Origin: Allopontixanthobacter sediminis
GTDB lineage: Bacteria; Pseudomonadota; Alphaproteobacteria; Sphingomonadales; Sphingomonadaceae
Assembly (NCBI RefSeq): GCF_009828115.1
Contig: NZ_WTYL01000003.1
Span: 134,501-198,500, forward strand
DNA: 64,000 bases
Reading direction: 5' to 3'
A program made the position numbers and the translations under genes. The notes under the pieces were generated by a model. The model had not been told where the DNA came from and made no database searches. It saw nothing but the letters and a program-made list of their open reading frames with translations. Below, in pieces: positions 1 through 8,949 of the stretch; positions within the stretch are counted from its first letter, which is position 1, and every line of letters starts with the position of its first letter.

Positions 1-35
1 GTGAAGGGTGTGCTCTACCACTGAGCTACGCGCCC
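1..35 (-). tRNA. tRNA-Val(CAC), 5' part only
   Basis: Read on the minus strand, this is the first half of a tRNA: acceptor strand GGGCGCG, the TA at positions 8-9, a D-arm GCTC/GAGC, anticodon stem CACCC, then TT and CAC as bases 34-36. The anticodon CAC decodes the valine codon GUG. The window edge cuts the gene right after the anticodon, so the T-arm and 3' acceptor strand are missing from view, not from the genome. Confidence 0.85.
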
Positions 36-115
36 GCACTCAAAGACATCTGAAGTGTCTCCCGGCAGGAGCGGGCCATTGCCACGTGCCTGCCGGGAAA
101 ACAAGTCTGCCTGAT

Positions 116-2002
116 TTAGTGCAGCACCAATTTCATCATTGAATCGAACCAACCGCCTCGCCGTTCCGCCTCGGCGCGGGCGCGGGGTGCGACCGGGCAT
201 TCCAGGCAATATACCTGCATTCCGCGGCTGCCGAGCAGGCGTTCCAAATCGCTGGTGGCTTGTCCGGCAAGCGCCTGTTGGCGCAGGGCCACCATGCCGA
301 ACATATCCTGCCCACCGTTACCGCGTGCTTCCGATCCGTCCGACACCAGCGACTGGATCAGCGACTGGTAGGGATCAAGTTCCCCGCCAAGGTATTTCAC
401 GTGGTAATCACCCCATTCGAGATCGGCCTGTCGGGCGGCCCAGACAATCGCGTCTTCGATACCGCCATACTGGTCGACAAGGCCGATCTGCCGCGCCGTA
501 CCGCCATCCCAAACCCGGCCCTGACCAACCCGGTCGACCTGTTCGTTGGTCATGTTACGCGATTTCGCAACGCGGGTGAGGAAGCGGCGATAGCCATCCT
601 CGATAGTGCTCTGCAGGATCGAATCCACTTCCGGGGTGAAGCCGGCAACCAGGTCAGGTTGACCCGATAGCGGCGTGGTCTGCACTCCGTCCGCATTGAC
701 ACCGAGTTCCGCTGCCGCGTTTTCGAATGTCGGGATTACCGCGAAAATGCCGATCGAACCGGTGATCGTTTCCGGTTCGGCGAAGATGCGGTCGGCGGGA
801 GTGGCAACCCAGTACCCGCCGCTGGCCGCGACATTGGCCATCGATACGGCGATGGGGATGTCTTTCGCCTTGTGGCGCAGGATCGCGCGGCGAATTTCTT
901 CGGAGGCGAGCACCGATCCGCCAGGCGAATCGACGCGAACCACAAGCGCAGCGAGATCGTCGTCCAGGGCTTCGTCCAGCAAGTCGGAGATTCGGTCTCC
1001 ACCCGCCGTGCCGGGGCCAGCGTCACCGTCGACGATTTCGCCGGCGATGGTCACGACCCCAATGGCCTTGCCCGGTGTGGGCGGGGCGCTATCGGCCACC
1101 CACGGATCGAATTTCGTATGGGCAAAGCTGCCGGGGGTGTCTTCGATCGGATCTTCGCCGACGAGTTCCGCAACCCGCTGACCGAATTCAGTCCGGCTAC
1201 CCAGCTTATCGACCAATCCGGCGCCGAGCGCCGCTTGCGCCAGATCACCATTGTTCGCCGCGACCCACTCGGCAGGGGTCTTGGTAACCAGGTCCATCTT
1301 CAGTTTCGGCCGGGCTTTCTGCACACTGGCCTGCCATTCGGACCACAGCGCGCCATACAGGGACTGATAGTTTTCACGCGCTTCGGGCGACATGGAATTG
1401 CGCGAATATGGCTCGACTGCCGATTTGTAGGTGCCGACCTTGTAGACCCGTGCGTTGACTTTCAATTTGGCCAGCAGGTCGCTGTAATACAGGCGGGTGC
1501 CGCCGGGGCCGGTAATCATGGCCCCTCCCAGAGGGTCGACCCATACTTCGCTCGCGTGGGCGGCCAGCATCATCGCATCGTCGCTGTAAGCGACGGCATA
1601 GGTCAGCACTGGCTTGTCCGCCGCTTTCGCCCGTTCGAGCGCAGCGCCGATTGCCTCCATATGGACTTGTCCGCCACCAAGGAAATTGGTCATGTCAACG
1701 ACCACGGCCTTTATCCGGTCATCCCGTGCTGCCGCTTCGATCGCCTGCACCATGTCTCGGGCCTGGTATTCACCGATCGGGGCGGTGCCGGACAGGAGCG
1801 CCGCAATGGGGTCAACGGCCGATTTTTCCTCGACAATCACGCCGTCGAGCTCGAGCAGCAACGCGCCGTCGCGGATTTGCGCCGGGCTGGGGCGCGCGGT
1901 CAGCGCTGCATACAGCAGGCCGAAAAACAGCAGCAGGAACACCAGGCTGAGCCCGTCCTTGACGGCTACTAGCAGATGCCAGACTTTACGCGCGAAACCC
2001 AT
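116..2002 (-). CDS. sppA: Signal peptide peptidase SppA, 67K type (protease IV)
   Basis: This is an inner-membrane serine protease of family S49 that degrades signal peptides left after secretion. The 628-residue length fits the tandem-domain (67K) type rather than the short type. A single N-terminal membrane segment lies at about residues 13-35. The N-terminal S49 domain carries the catalytic lysine in GTYKSAVEPY (Lys193), and the C-terminal domain carries the nucleophile in AASGGYW (Ser394), the usual split Ser/Lys dyad. The gene is transcribed divergently from pyrB and appears monocistronic. Family assignment is firm. Confidence 0.96.
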   Translation of the reverse strand: MGFARKVWHLLVAVKDGLSLVFLLLFFGLLYAALTARPSPAQIRDGALLLELDGVIVEEKSAVDPIAALLSGTAPIGEYQARDMVQAIEAAARDDRIKAVVVDMTNFLGGGQVHMEAIGAALERAKAADKPVLTYAVAYSDDAMMLAAHASEVWVDPLGGAMITGPGGTRLYYSDLLAKLKVNARVYKVGTYKSAVEPYSRNSMSPEARENYQSLYGALWSEWQASVQKARPKLKMDLVTKTPAEWVAANNGDLAQAALGAGLVDKLGSRTEFGQRVAELVGEDPIEDTPGSFAHTKFDPWVADSAPPTPGKAIGVVTIAGEIVDGDAGPGTAGGDRISDLLDEALDDDLAALVVRVDSPGGSVLASEEIRRAILRHKAKDIPIAVSMANVAASGGYWVATPADRIFAEPETITGSIGIFAVIPTFENAAAELGVNADGVQTTPLSGQPDLVAGFTPEVDSILQSTIEDGYRRFLTRVAKSRNMTNEQVDRVGQGRVWDGGTARQIGLVDQYGGIEDAIVWAARQADLEWGDYHVKYLGGELDPYQSLIQSLVSDGSEARGNGGQDMFGMVALRQQALAGQATSDLERLLGSRGMQVYCLECPVAPRARAEAERRGGWFDSMMKLVLH

Positions 2003-2115
2003 CTATCAATTACCCCGGTTTTTGTTCGACGACGTGCATGTAGGGGCTGGAGGTGAACCTTGCCAGCCGAAACCGCTTGAGCAGCATACACCGTTCGACT
2101 AGGGACTTGGCTTTA

Positions 2116-3159
2116 ATGACATCGACAGAAAAATCCTCGTTCGCCGGCCGCTACCCTGCGGGCGGCGCGGCGTTTCCGCACCGTGACCTGCTTGGCATCG
2201 GCCAGCTCGAACGGCATGAGATCCTGTACCTGCTGGACGAAGCGGAACAGTGGGTCGAACTGAACCGCCAGGCTACCAAGCATAGCGATGCCCTCGGCGG
2301 TCTTACGATCATCAACGCGTTCTTCGAAAATTCCACCCGGACGCTGCTCAGTTTCGAGATCGCGGGAAAGCGCCTCGGCGCCGACGTGGTCAATATGCAC
2401 GCGGCCCAATCCAGCGTGAAGAAGGGGGAAACCCTGATAGATACGGCGATCACCCTGAACGCGATGCGGGCGGACGCGATCGTCATTCGGCATGGCAGTT
2501 CGGGCGCCGTGGCGCTGATCGCCGGCAAGGTCGACTGCCCGGTCCTGAACGCGGGAGACGGCAGCCACGAACACCCGACCCAGGGCCTGCTCGATGCTCT
2601 CGCACTTCGCCACGCGTTGCGGGCGCGGGGAGAGAGCGGGGACGACTTTACCGGCATGACGGTGACGATTTGCGGGGACATCCTGCACAGCCGTGTTGCC
2701 CGCTCGAACGTGCTCTGCCTGACAGCGCTGGGTGCGAATGTGCGGGTCTGCGCGCCGCCCGCCCTGATGCCTGCCGGGATCGAACGGATGGGCGTTACGC
2801 CGTTCCACAATTTTGACGAGGCCCTGGCCGGGAGCGACGCAGTGATGATGCTGCGGCTGCAGACCGAGCGGATGGACGGACAATTCATTCCCAGCCCGCG
2901 CGAATACCGCCATCTCTACGGTCTCACCCGCAGCAGGCTTGCCAAGGCCGCCCCCGACGCGCTGGTTATGCACCCGGGCCCGATGAATCGCGGCGTGGAG
3001 ATCGACAGCGACGTGGCCGACATGGCCGGCCGCTCGATCATCACGCAGCAAGTCGAGATGGGCGTAGCAATTCGCATGGCGGCGCTCGATGTTCTTACTC
3101 GCCGTGCCCGCAAGGTGCCCGACTGGAGCGACGCGGTAAATACGGGGCGGTGGGCATGA
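2116..3159 (+). CDS. pyrB: Aspartate carbamoyltransferase catalytic chain
   Basis: PyrB condenses carbamoyl phosphate with L-aspartate, the first committed step of pyrimidine synthesis. The carbamoyl-phosphate loop STRT is at residues 73-76 and the conserved HPTQ motif at about 153-156. I chose ATG 2116 (347 aa), which begins [11 protein letters not shown] and has AGGGA about 11 bases upstream. A GTG at 2053 would add 21 residues unlike the family. The stop overlaps the start of the next gene (ATGA), so the two are probably translationally coupled. No pyrI regulatory chain is nearby, consistent with a class of ATCase that assembles with a dihydroorotase-like subunit. Confidence 0.97.
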   Translation: MTSTEKSSFAGRYPAGGAAFPHRDLLGIGQLERHEILYLLDEAEQWVELNRQATKHSDALGGLTIINAFFENSTRTLLSFEIAGKRLGADVVNMHAAQSSVKKGETLIDTAITLNAMRADAIVIRHGSSGAVALIAGKVDCPVLNAGDGSHEHPTQGLLDALALRHALRARGESGDDFTGMTVTICGDILHSRVARSNVLCLTALGANVRVCAPPALMPAGIERMGVTPFHNFDEALAGSDAVMMLRLQTERMDGQFIPSPREYRHLYGLTRSRLAKAAPDALVMHPGPMNRGVEIDSDVADMAGRSIITQQVEMGVAIRMAALDVLTRRARKVPDWSDAVNTGRWA

Positions 3160-4382
3160 AGCAGCTGAAACCCCTCACCATCACCGGCGGCAGGCTGGCC
3201 CTTGCGGACGGCATTTCCCATGGCGCGGTCCGGCTGATCGATGGGCGAATTGTCGGACTTGGCGAAATCTCCGCGCAGGACGGCGACGAGGTGCTCGACG
3301 CGAGGGGCCAATTGATCGCGCCCGGCCTCGTCGATTTCGGTGTCTTCGCGGTGGACAAGCCCGCGTTTCATTTCGGCGGCATCACCCGGGCGGCGCTGAT
3401 GCCCGACCAGTCGCCGCCTCTCGACGTACCAAGCCGGGTGCGGTTCGTAGCCCAGAGCGGCAAGCCCGATTTCTGGGTCCATCCGCTCGCAGGCGCGACC
3501 AAGGGCCTTGGAGGCCGCGAACTGGCTGAAATCGGGTTGATGCGGGATGCGGGCGCTCGCGGCGTGGCGACCGGACGTCAGTGGATCGGCGATAGCGGCG
3601 CCATGCTGCGGCTGCTGCAATACGCCGCGATGCTGGATTTGGTGGTGGTTTGCCACGCGGAAGATGCCGGGCTGGCCGGTCACGCTGCCGCCACTGCCGG
3701 CGAGATGGCGACGCGGCTCGGCCTGCCGAGCGCTCCCGCCGAAGCGGAGGCGCTGGCGGTAGCGCGGGATATCGCTCTCGCTCAGATGGCAGGAGCACGG
3801 GTGCATTTCCGGCAAGTGACCACGCGCGGAGCGCTCGACCTGATCCGTCAGGCAAAGGCACAGGGCTGCCCCGTCACAGCTGGGGTCACACCCGCCCATT
3901 TCATGCTTTCGGACCTCGCGACCATGGATTTCCGCACGTTCGCCCGCCTCTCACCGCCGCTGCGCCCGGAAAGCGACCGGGAAGCGGTGCGCGAGGCGAT
4001 TTCCGATGGCACTATTGATGTCATTTCCTCCGGTCACGATCCGCGCGGGCCCGAGGGCAAGCGGTTGCCCTTTGCCGATGCCGAACCCGGGATGGCGGGG
4101 GCCGAGACGCTGCTGGCGATGGTGCTGACACTCGTCCGCGACGAGGTGATCGAATTGCCGCGCGCTTTCGACCTTGTCGCTGCTGCGCCGGCGCGCCTGC
4201 TGGGCGTGGAAGCGGGCGCGCTGATCGAAGGGTACGAAGCTGACATCGCCCTGATCGACCCCGACAAGCCTTGGGTCATCGACAGCCGCAAGATGGAAGC
4301 GAGCGCGGGCAACACCCCCTTCGATGGTCAGCCCACCCAAGGCCGCGTGACCAGGCTGTGGAAGGGTGGGGTTGCCGTTTAG
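3156..4382 (+). CDS. Dihydroorotase-like protein lacking catalytic residues (PyrC'/PyrX type)
   Basis: This 408-residue amidohydrolase-fold protein aligns along its length with type I dihydroorotase, but most metal ligands are gone. The HxH motif at the end of the first strand reads DFGVF (residues 60-64). The ligand His of the HVST motif is Gln220 in HFRQVTT. The catalytic Asp of the ATDHAPH motif is Gly293 in SSGHDPRG. His167 in CHAED remains. In Pseudomonas, an inactive PyrC' of this kind is a structural partner of ATCase, and the overlap with pyrB suggests the same here. A true PyrC must then lie elsewhere. Automatic annotation would probably call it dihydroorotase. The start at ATG 3156 is fixed by the overlap. 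Confidence 0.88.
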   Translation: MKQLKPLTITGGRLALADGISHGAVRLIDGRIVGLGEISAQDGDEVLDARGQLIAPGLVDFGVFAVDKPAFHFGGITRAALMPDQSPPLDVPSRVRFVAQSGKPDFWVHPLAGATKGLGGRELAEIGLMRDAGARGVATGRQWIGDSGAMLRLLQYAAMLDLVVVCHAEDAGLAGHAAATAGEMATRLGLPSAPAEAEALAVARDIALAQMAGARVHFRQVTTRGALDLIRQAKAQGCPVTAGVTPAHFMLSDLATMDFRTFARLSPPLRPESDREAVREAISDGTIDVISSGHDPRGPEGKRLPFADAEPGMAGAETLLAMVLTLVRDEVIELPRAFDLVAAAPARLLGVEAGALIEGYEADIALIDPDKPWVIDSRKMEASAGNTPFDGQPTQGRVTRLWKGGVAV

Positions 4383-4645
4383 CGGCTTCCACCGTGACGC
4401 CCTCGCGCTCGGTTCGCCGCATGTTGCGCCCGATTTGCCCGCAGAATTAACCATGATGGCGGATGCGTTCATCTGACAGAAAGGTCGATCTGAACAGGCA
4501 GCAATTTCCGTGCAGCGGTTCACGTTGCGCGTCCTGTAAACGCACTATGAAGGGGGCTCTGACAGCCGGACATGCCATCACGGGGGGCCGCAGCAACGGC
4601 TACGGATTTGCATGACCGGTCCGGACCAATTGAAGGAGTAGCGTA

Positions 4646-5545
4646 ATGAATATTTTCACCAGAGGGCCGCTGATGCTCTCGCTGTTCGCCGCACTTGCCA
4701 TCCCTGCATCTGGCGGACTGTATGCGCAGCAGCAGCAGCAGCAGCAGCAGGAAATGCAATCCGAAGGCGAGGTCATGGCGACCGTCTACGGCACCCCGCC
4801 TGCCGATCTGTCCGGCATGACCGAAGGGCCGGAAATTGAAGGTTTCATCTCGGCGCGCGGCGATAACAACATGCAGGTGATGGGCGCCGACGGCACCAGC
4901 ACCATCGTCCATATCAGCGAAGCTACCGAGATCAGGTCCAAGGGCGGTTTCCTCGGCCTCAACAGCGACAAGCTCGCCGCAGCCTCGCTGCTGAACGGCC
5001 TGCCGGTATCCGTCGAAACTGTGCAATGGGGACGCGGTCTGGTCGCCAGCCGGATCGATCTCAAGACCAAGGACCTCAAGACGGCCACCATGATCCGTAC
5101 CGGCACCTCGCAGGGGTTTGCCGAACAGACCGCAGCGACCGAAGCGCTGCGCGGCCGCATGGGCGACATCGACAAGTACAACATCAAGGGCACGACCAAC
5201 GTGAACTTCGACACCGGCAAGGCCGTGCTGTCCGAACAGGGCAAGGCCGACCTTTGTGCCGCGGCGAGCCAAGCCGAAGCGATGGACAACGCCTTGATGC
5301 TGGTGGTCGGTTACACCGATTCGACCGGCAGCCAGGAATTCAACCAGGAACTGAGCGAAAAGCGTGCGAGCCGGGTGGTCAACTACCTCCAACAGGCGTG
5401 CGGCTGGAAGCCGTACCGAATGCTGACCCCGACCGGCATGGCCGAAGCCGACCCGCTGGCGGATAACGAAACCGCATATGGCAAGGCGCAAAACCGCCGG
5501 GTCGCGGTGAATATCCTGGTCAGCAAGAGCGTCGATGGCTTCTAG
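4646..5545 (+). CDS. OmpA-family cell-envelope protein
   Basis: The 299-residue protein has a signal peptide (residues 1 to about 27) followed at once by a run of eight glutamines. A central region of about 120 residues resembles an OB/beta-rich domain and was not assigned to a family. The C-terminal OmpA-like peptidoglycan-binding domain covers about residues 185-290, with NVNFDTGKAVLSEQGKADL and the NRRVAVNI ending typical of OmpA/MotB. A strong ribosome site GAAGGAG lies 8 bases before ATG 4646. The protein probably sits in the periplasm or outer membrane and binds peptidoglycan. It is monocistronic and ends at a bidirectional terminator. The 263-base stretch upstream shows no other gene. 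Confidence 0.87.
   Translation: MNIFTRGPLMLSLFAALAIPASGGLYAQQQQQQQQEMQSEGEVMATVYGTPPADLSGMTEGPEIEGFISARGDNNMQVMGADGTSTIVHISEATEIRSKGGFLGLNSDKLAAASLLNGLPVSVETVQWGRGLVASRIDLKTKDLKTATMIRTGTSQGFAEQTAATEALRGRMGDIDKYNIKGTTNVNFDTGKAVLSEQGKADLCAAASQAEAMDNALMLVVGYTDSTGSQEFNQELSEKRASRVVNYLQQACGWKPYRMLTPTGMAEADPLADNETAYGKAQNRRVAVNILVSKSVDGF
4727..4750 (+). repeat. (CAG)8 trinucleotide tract encoding polyglutamine
   Basis: Eight perfect CAG units in frame encode Gln8 immediately after the predicted signal-peptidase site of the OmpA-family protein. Because the unit is three bases, changes in copy number alter linker length but not reading frame. Confidence 0.95.
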
Positions 5546-5601
5546 GTTGTACCAAGTACTATAATGCGACGAGCGGGTGTAATCCCCGCCGCCCAAAAAA
5601 A

Positions 5602-5635
5602 GCCCCGCCTCCTTTTCGGGGGGCGGGGCAGTTTT
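5602..5635. terminator. Bidirectional rho-independent terminator
   Basis: A GC-rich stem (GCCCCGCC paired with GGCGGGGC) is followed on the plus strand by AGTTTTC. It is preceded by a run of seven A, which gives a T-run on the minus strand. It lies between two convergent genes and can serve both. Confidence 0.85.
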
Positions 5636-5656
5636 CGCTGTATTACAGGAGAAATT

Positions 5657-7030
5657 CTAGCGGCGGGCCATCCGGACGCTCTTGTCGACAGATCCGGGTA
5701 ACGGGGTCGCTGCGGCATAGGCGATGCAGCCGTACCCGCGGGCGGTAAGACCCGAGCACATCGAGCGGGCTTCGCTCTTGCCCATGTCGCCAGCCGCGAC
5801 GCGCCAATACGTCTTTCCGTTCACGCGGGCTTCCGAGATCATCATGTCGTACTGGTTCAAATTGGCATAGCGCTTGGCGTAGATGCCGATCGCGCGCTGC
5901 GCCAGTTCCCTGGTCGAAAACGAGCCGAGCTGGATCATGTGATCGCCGCGCTTCACGGTTGCTCGTGCGGTCCGCGCCGGAGCTTTCTGGGGAGCGGGCT
6001 GGGTTTGGACCACAGCAGGCTGCGCCTTGGTCGCGGCCACCGGAGCGGATGCCGCAGAGGCGAATGCATCGCTGAAATTGGCAGGTTTGGTTTCCGCACG
6101 TGCAGGGACGAGCGCGGCGAGCGGACGGGCCACCGGTGGCGCGATTTCGCGCACAGCGGGTGCTTCGGCAGCTTCCTTTGCGGCCATGTAATTTGCGAGC
6201 GCGGGCAATTCGCGCGGGGCGCTGACGGCAGCCATCACCGCCGGCGCTTCGGGAGTTGCTACCGGAAGTTCGGCCGCTGCCTCGGCTACCATCTGCTCGG
6301 TGCTTGGTGTGTTGGCCAGCGCAAGTTGTACGGGCTGCCCGCTGTCGCCCACCACCGGAACTTCGAGCAGTTTTGCCACGCGGCGATGAGTATCTTCGGG
6401 CGCGATGGTGCTGGCCCATTCTGCGATCCGGTCATTGATCTGGTTACCGGGGACGTCTTCTGCTGCCATCACCCTGGCAGAGCGCCAGTCACCCTTCAGT
6501 GCGAAAGCATAGGCAAGGTTCTGACGGGTCTTGGCATTGCTTTGTCCGCTGCGGATCGCGTTGGAAAGGATGTGCACACCCTGATTGGCATCCCCGGACA
6601 ACGCGAACGCCAGACCGAGATCGGCCGGATCCAGATCGTCCCGGTATTCGGTCAGCAGCGCGTGCGCCGAGCGGCCATCGCCCGCAGCAATTTGCGCCAG
6701 CGCAAGGCTGAGCGCGGTGCGCGGGCTGTCATCGCCAAGCGCGCGTGCATCGCTGAAACTGGTCACCGCCGACTGGAACCGGCCGGCCTCCATGTAGGTC
6801 GCGCCCAACATGGCGCGGTATGCGGGGTTGCGGGGATCGGCGAGGACTGCGGCTTCTGCATGGTTCAACGCCCGTCCGGATTCCCCTTTGGCCAACGCGG
6901 TTTGCGCTTTGCTCGCGGACATATCGGCGCGCGGTGCGGCAGTGGTCGTACAACCGCCCAGCGCCGAAGTGGCGAGGGCGGTCGTGACGGCCAGCGTGAC
7001 GAAGCGGGCGTTATGTGCGGATCGGCTCAT
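5657..7030 (-). CDS. TPR and SPOR domain lipoprotein-like protein
   Basis: The 457-residue protein starts with a signal sequence ending in SALGGC (Cys27 or so), a plausible lipobox. TPR-like helices cover about residues 40-190 (NPAYRAMLGATYMEAGRF). A long Ala/Pro-rich linker follows, and a C-terminal SPOR domain spans about residues 360-440 (HMIQLGSFSTRELAQRAIGIY). SPOR domains bind peptidoglycan strands stripped of stem peptides, mostly at the division septum. It is the last gene of the parA / RHH operon, with a 14-base gap to the gene before it. A divergent gene 3 kb away encodes a second SPOR protein. The exact role is unknown. Confidence 0.85.
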   Translation of the reverse strand: MSRSAHNARFVTLAVTTALATSALGGCTTTAAPRADMSASKAQTALAKGESGRALNHAEAAVLADPRNPAYRAMLGATYMEAGRFQSAVTSFSDARALGDDSPRTALSLALAQIAAGDGRSAHALLTEYRDDLDPADLGLAFALSGDANQGVHILSNAIRSGQSNAKTRQNLAYAFALKGDWRSARVMAAEDVPGNQINDRIAEWASTIAPEDTHRRVAKLLEVPVVGDSGQPVQLALANTPSTEQMVAEAAAELPVATPEAPAVMAAVSAPRELPALANYMAAKEAAEAPAVREIAPPVARPLAALVPARAETKPANFSDAFASAASAPVAATKAQPAVVQTQPAPQKAPARTARATVKRGDHMIQLGSFSTRELAQRAIGIYAKRYANLNQYDMMISEARVNGKTYWRVAAGDMGKSEARSMCSGLTARGYGCIAYAAATPLPGSVDKSVRMARR

Positions 7031-7044
7031 GGTCAGTCCCCTGT

Positions 7045-7905
7045 TCAGCTATTTTCGGTGCCATTGCGCTGCACCTGGGCGGCCAGCGTGGCGAGTTCGG
7101 GCATGTCACCCAGAAAAGCATCGAGCGCGTCGGTCACGATCTGCTGCGCGCTGCGGCCGCCGATGGTGCTGGCCAGACGTAGCTTGAGGTGCCGTTCGGC
7201 ATCGAGACGAAGCGTGAACGCCGCCCGTTTGCCCTGATCCACCGCGGCGACCCGCCGGGTGCGGACCGTCTTCGGCGCCTTGACTGCGATGATCCGGGGC
7301 GCTTCGTATCCGGCGAGATCGGCAACGCTGGACTCCGCCAGATTTTCTGCGCCGTCCTGAAGGTCACTTTCGCCGAGGCCGTAGTCGGCTTCCGCGATAT
7401 ACTCGGCGGCATTCCCGAGGTCGTAGATCGATTCATCGCCGAACGGTTCGGACCCGTCTTCGAGTTCATCCTGCGGCTCGTCATCGTTGGACATGATCGC
7501 GTCGGACAGGATCGGCGGGGATTTGCGTTCGAGTCGCCGGGCCAGGACTTCCTGCTGCCCGCGCGCGTCGCCCGCGCCGCCATTGCCGAGCGGATTGCTC
7601 GAAACTGCGAATTCCGCCAGCTTTGCGCCGGACTGTTCATCGAGTTCGCGTGCTTCTGCAGCGGTTACTTCGTTTGCCGGAAACGGCGTCAGTTTGAGCG
7701 GCTCATGGTCCTGGTGCGGCGCGAGTTCGTCGCCCATGTCGTTCCAGCCCAGATCATCCAGGCTTTCTTCCGAAAAGGAATCGGTCCCGGAACCGGAGCC
7801 GATCGAGCCGAGCAATCCGCCATGCTGCGGCCGCATGGCTGGCCGGGCACCGCCCTTGCGGGCGAGCAGATTCGGACTCAGGGAGGCAAAGGAAGCTTCG
7901 TTCAT
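7045..7905 (-). CDS. ParA-associated protein with C-terminal ribbon-helix-helix-like segment
   Basis: The first 200 or so of the 286 residues are low-complexity and acidic (many Asp, Glu, Gly). A basic patch, roughly residues 205-230, leads into a C-terminal segment, FTLRLDAERHLKLRLAS, followed by two predicted helices. That is the pattern of Arc/MetJ-type ribbon-helix-helix DNA-binding domains, which include partner proteins of ParA ATPases. I infer a ParB- or ParG-like adaptor; no named family was recognised. The start is uncertain: ATG 7905 has GGTAGAG upstream, but GTG 7926 overlaps the parA stop as GTGA. The gene sits between parA and a TPR/SPOR gene. Confidence 0.72.
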   Translation of the reverse strand: MNEASFASLSPNLLARKGGARPAMRPQHGGLLGSIGSGSGTDSFSEESLDDLGWNDMGDELAPHQDHEPLKLTPFPANEVTAAEARELDEQSGAKLAEFAVSSNPLGNGGAGDARGQQEVLARRLERKSPPILSDAIMSNDDEPQDELEDGSEPFGDESIYDLGNAAEYIAEADYGLGESDLQDGAENLAESSVADLAGYEAPRIIAVKAPKTVRTRRVAAVDQGKRAAFTLRLDAERHLKLRLASTIGGRSAQQIVTDALDAFLGDMPELATLAAQVQRNGTENS

Positions 7906-7922
7906 GATGGCTCTACCAGTGC

Positions 7923-8639
7923 TCACTGAGCAACGCGGCGACCGAAGCCGCCACCGGGACGGCTTGCTCCCGCAGCCTGCGCGGCCATGTTAGGAGCTGC
8001 AAATACGGTACGGCGAAAATTCTTTTCGAGCCGGTCGGCTATGTAGTTCCACAGGGCGGCAACCTCTGCGGAGGAGCGGCTACCGGGATCGACTTCCATG
8101 ACCGTGCGGCCATCGATCATCGAGGCGGCGAAATCGGTCCGGTGATGGAGAGTGATGGGGGCAACGGTGCCGTGCTGTGACAGGGCAACTGCGGCTTCCG
8201 AGGTGATCTTGGCCTTGGGGGTAGCGCCGTTGACCACGAAGACCAGCGGCTTGCCGGCCCGTTCGCACAGGTCGACGGTGGCACCTACAGCGCGTAAATC
8301 GTGCGGACTGGGGCGGGTCGGGACAACGATCAGTTCCGCAACTCCGATTACCGACTGGATGGCCATGGTAATGGCCGGGGGCGTGTCGATTACCGCTAGT
8401 TTGAAACCCTGCTGACGCAGGATCTGCAAGTCGGATGCGAGCCGTGCAACCGTGGTTTGGGCGAAGGCGGGATATTCCGCCTCCCGCTCGTTCCACCAAT
8501 CGGCGGTCGAGCCTTGTGGATCGATGTCGATCAAGACCACCGGTCCTGCTCCGGCGCGCTGCGCCTGGACGGCCAGATGGCCTGAGAGCGTGGTCTTGCC
8601 AGATCCACCCTTCTGCGAAGCTAATGCCAGTACACGCAA
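7923..8639 (-). CDS. Orphan ParA/MinD-family ATPase
   Basis: The 238-residue protein has the deviant Walker A motif KGGSGKTT at residues 10-17, including the signature Lys10. It also has the DIDPQGS switch region and IDTPPA. Such ATPases position cargo (DNA, chemoreceptors, division or pole complexes) on the nucleoid or membrane. The start is TTG 8639, supported by AGGGGGAT just upstream; no better in-frame start exists. The expected parB and gidA/B neighbours of the chromosomal parAB locus are absent, so this is a separate, orphan ParA. It is followed by an RHH-like protein and a TPR/SPOR protein, which suggests a cell-cycle or envelope positioning role. Confidence 0.88.
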   Translation of the reverse strand: MRVLALASQKGGSGKTTLSGHLAVQAQRAGAGPVVLIDIDPQGSTADWWNEREAEYPAFAQTTVARLASDLQILRQQGFKLAVIDTPPAITMAIQSVIGVAELIVVPTRPSPHDLRAVGATVDLCERAGKPLVFVVNGATPKAKITSEAAVALSQHGTVAPITLHHRTDFAASMIDGRTVMEVDPGSRSSAEVAALWNYIADRLEKNFRRTVFAAPNMAAQAAGASRPGGGFGRRVAQ

Positions 8640-8949
8640 AGCGCGATCCCCCTGAAATTCCGTATGTCGTCACCGCACCACTGCGGGTCGACCTCGGAGA
8701 TCGCAGGATACAACTAATTTTGAGTTAACGCTGGCGGGCACTTGTTTCGCCCGAAGATGAATATTTGGCTGTTTTGGGTGGGCTTCTTGATTGGCGCGCA
8801 AGATTTGGCTGCCAAAAAATTACCGGAAAAGAAACTCTTTGCTAACAGGTCGTTTACTATGACAGGTCAGCGAACAGGCCGATTACGCGGCCGGAGCAGC
8901 TCTGGGACCGCGGCTTGGCCGGCCGGTGCAAAATGGGATCTGTGGACCG
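8640..8949. other. Divergent intergenic region between parA and the SPOR/Sel1 gene
   Basis: These 310 bases separate two outward-facing genes and must hold both promoters. The middle is AT-richer than its surroundings (around 8700-8870), including GAGTTAACG near 8716. I see no convincing gene, RNA or repeat. A 105-codon frame beginning at 8742 runs into the downstream gene in the wrong frame and lacks family features. Confidence 0.5.
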
